Below the pieces are notes generated by a model. That model worked only from the letters and a program-made list of their open reading frames with translations, did not search any database and had not been told where the DNA came from. DNA of 33,354 nt from the NCBI GenBank assembly GCA_027604185.1, contig JADGKB010000133.1:1-33354 (forward strand), given 5' to 3'. The stretch is from Boothiomyces macroporosus (Eukaryota; Chytridiomycota; Chytridiomycetes; Rhizophydiales; Terramycetaceae). The position numbers and the translations under genes are program-made. The first letter of the stretch is position 1. Each line of letters begins with the position of its first letter. Shown here piece by piece: positions 31,862-33,354 of the stretch.

Positions 31862-33354
31862 ATGTCAAATATATTTGTTTTTACGTCAAAAGGAAGTGTA
31901 TTGATAAAGTATGAACCTGAATGTACAATTGAATGGTTACTGGAGAGTTGCACAGAACGTTTGACAACAAGAGGACTTGCAGAACCATTAACAACGGTAA
32001 AAACCGACGATGGAAGAACCGTCGACCCTGAAGAACTTATAGAAAAGATATCGCAGGAACACCCAGTACGTTTCCCTAACCTAGGCGCTATTATTATTGA
32101 CTAATACAGAACTTTCGAATTTACCAGTCGTCGCTAAAACATTCTTTTTGCCGAAGGTGTTGAAGCAGATGGAAAGCGATGCACTACAACGAGCTCAAAC
32201 CATTGCATCTGGGAAACCGGTGGAAGATGATTCACAAGCAGAGTTGTCAAAATTACGAAGTCAGACTTTGAAAAAATTTTCAACTGGAACTGGATTAACC
32301 AGGAGGGATGCAGCCAAACGGAGCACTAGATTTGGTCCATCTGCAGCCGCCCCTGAAGATGCTAAACTTAACCGTTTAAGTACTCTGTGGGATAAACTAA
32401 TGGTTGAAGATGAAGACGAATCTGTGGATCCTATGCATTCGGAAGAATCAATCAAAGGATTTTTAGACCGCTCGTCTCGTATGTCATCTAATTCCACAAT
32501 TAACATCGATGAAGAGGGTAATGAACCCCATAGAAGATCAAAATCTCATAGTAAATCTCCTTCAAGAGGAGCCTCGCCAGCAAGAGACAGAACTTCAATT
32601 CTAAAGAGAGACAGAAACAGAAACTCAAAGACAATGTCTACTCGTTCGGATGCTTTGGCAAACCAAATTGAGCAAATGCTTGACGATGTCAGCAAAGCAG
32701 AGGTACTAAATAGACTAACATAGAATGAAAACAAGGAGGAACGAGTAGAAAAAGTAGGCACTACTAATCATAGGAAACTGTCACTGTTACTCAAACCACT
32801 ACTGTTGTTACCCAAACTACAACTGTGGTGCAGGAAACAGTAGGAGAATGTTAACCCTAGGTTGTTCCAATTGTTCCTAGTGGAGGAAAGAAATTGCCTA
32901 AATGGCACCCTGACTATGGAAAGGATGAATCTTCAGTGCCAAGTGTACTTAGTAGTATTCCACCTCCTCCACCGTAAATTCTTTTTTTAATTTAGTCCAC
33001 CACCAGTAATTCCTATTGCTCCGTATAAATTATCTAACTCTAGTCCTCCACCTCCTCCACCACCGTATCTAGACCTTAACCCTAGACAGTAAAATAGAGC
33101 TAATCTGTAGACTGCAAGCTGTTGCAGGAGGACCTCCGTATTCTCTTACTAACGCTAGACCGTACAAAATAGTTAATCATAGACCGTAAGTATTTTCTTA
33201 AAGATAGACCACCTCCACCACCAGGAATGGGTATTCCACCACCTCCACCGTACTCGACTTACTAACTCTAGACCGTAAGTGTTTATTAATGATAGACCTC
33301 CAGGAATGGGCGGACCACCACCACCGTACTCGATTTACTAACCATAGACCGTAA
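31862..33354 (+). CDS. Poly-proline cytoskeletal protein, formin-like, 3' end beyond window
   Basis: Exons 31862..32065, 32085..32702, 32724..32753, 32774..32839, 32861..32973, 32996..33022, 33044..33064, 33086..33088, 33111..33137, 33159..33161, 33183..33185, 33208..33249, 33272..33274, 33296..33325, 33348..33350, then an intron leaving the window. The ATG at 31862 (MSNIFVFTSKGSV) opens a ~75-residue compact domain I do not recognise (DDGRTVDPEELIEKI). A charged linker with RS-rich segments (SHSKSPSRGASPARD) and a Thr/Val-rich repeat (TVTVTQTTTVVTQTTTVV) follow. Then comes poly-Pro with PPPPGMG repeats, as in formin FH1 regions that recruit profilin-actin. No FH2 is visible, so a WASP/verprolin-like protein remains possible. 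Confidence 0.6.
33138..33354 (+). other. Array of 21-22 nt introns separated by 3-nt exons
   Basis: Introns 33138-33158, 33162-33182, 33186-33207, 33250-33271, 33275-33295 and 33326-33347, plus one starting at 33351, are all GT-AG with a branch-like element. They fall in phase 2 after CC. Exons 33159-33161, 33183-33185, 33272-33274 and 33348-33350 are each just ACC, so each adds the last base of one Pro codon and the first two of the next. A further 3-nt exon (ACA) is at 33086-33088. Confidence 0.7.

Noticed and set aside
32974..33354. Formin-like region as a decayed pseudogene full of stops
   Set aside because: Removing GT-AG segments of the usual size leaves a perfect frame, so splicing explains the stops better than decay.

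Overview
The window looks like a compact, AT-rich nuclear genome of an early-diverging zoosporic fungus or close relative. Fungal markers are an APSES/KilA-N domain, a Sla2-type endocytic adaptor, an RPEL-repeat protein, Tma46 and Ubc7. A CC2D2A homologue, a ciliary transition-zone protein, implies a flagellated stage. TAA, TAG and TGA all act as stops. I cannot name the species.

The strongest global signal is intron size. I placed 72 complete introns using frame closure and protein homology, and 71 of them are 19-23 nt long (one is 35 nt). They are GT-AG with a branch-like CTAAC/TTAAT/TTGAC a few bases before the AG. Every complete spliced model below closes to a whole number of codons. Genes are tightly packed. 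The AATAAA signal overlaps the stop codon in 10 of 18 visible 3' ends, and two 3' UTRs are minisatellites with one AATAAA per unit.

Layout: (1-346) 3' end of an APSES/KilA-N gene. (355-6195, minus) two tandem paralogues of a transmembrane electron-transfer protein with DOMON, cytochrome b561, a split cytochrome b5, a b5-reductase module and an SH3 domain nested in the NAD half. (6706-11779, plus) CC2D2A homologue with 20 exons. (11864-12883) unrecognised coiled-coil protein. (12924-13867, minus) protein with seven RPEL-like repeats. (14251-17525, plus) three tandem seven-helix membrane proteins. (17559-19321, minus) phosphoglucomutase. (19804-21074, minus) 2-oxoglutarate/Fe(II) oxygenase. (21281-22428, minus) coproporphyrinogen III oxidase. 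(22940-24106, plus) Tma46/ZC3H15. (24128-24928, minus) NmrA-like NAD(P)-binding protein. (25556-28792, plus) Sla2/HIP1R. (28905-30017, plus) ribosomal protein uL4. (30125-30669, plus) Ubc7/UBE2G2. (30795-31713, minus) mitochondrial carrier. (31862-end, plus) 5' part of a poly-proline, formin-like gene.

The most unusual region is the last 380 bases. A poly-proline coding stretch is cut by ten complete 21-22 nt introns plus one running off the window, and several of the exons between them are only 3 nt (ACC or ACA). The intron-exon units look duplicated together with the proline repeat. Functionally the window is mixed: haem synthesis and haem-based electron transfer, actin and endocytosis (Sla2, RPEL, formin-like), flagellum, carbohydrate metabolism, translation and ER-type ubiquitination. 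No mobile element, CRISPR array, tRNA or rRNA was seen.
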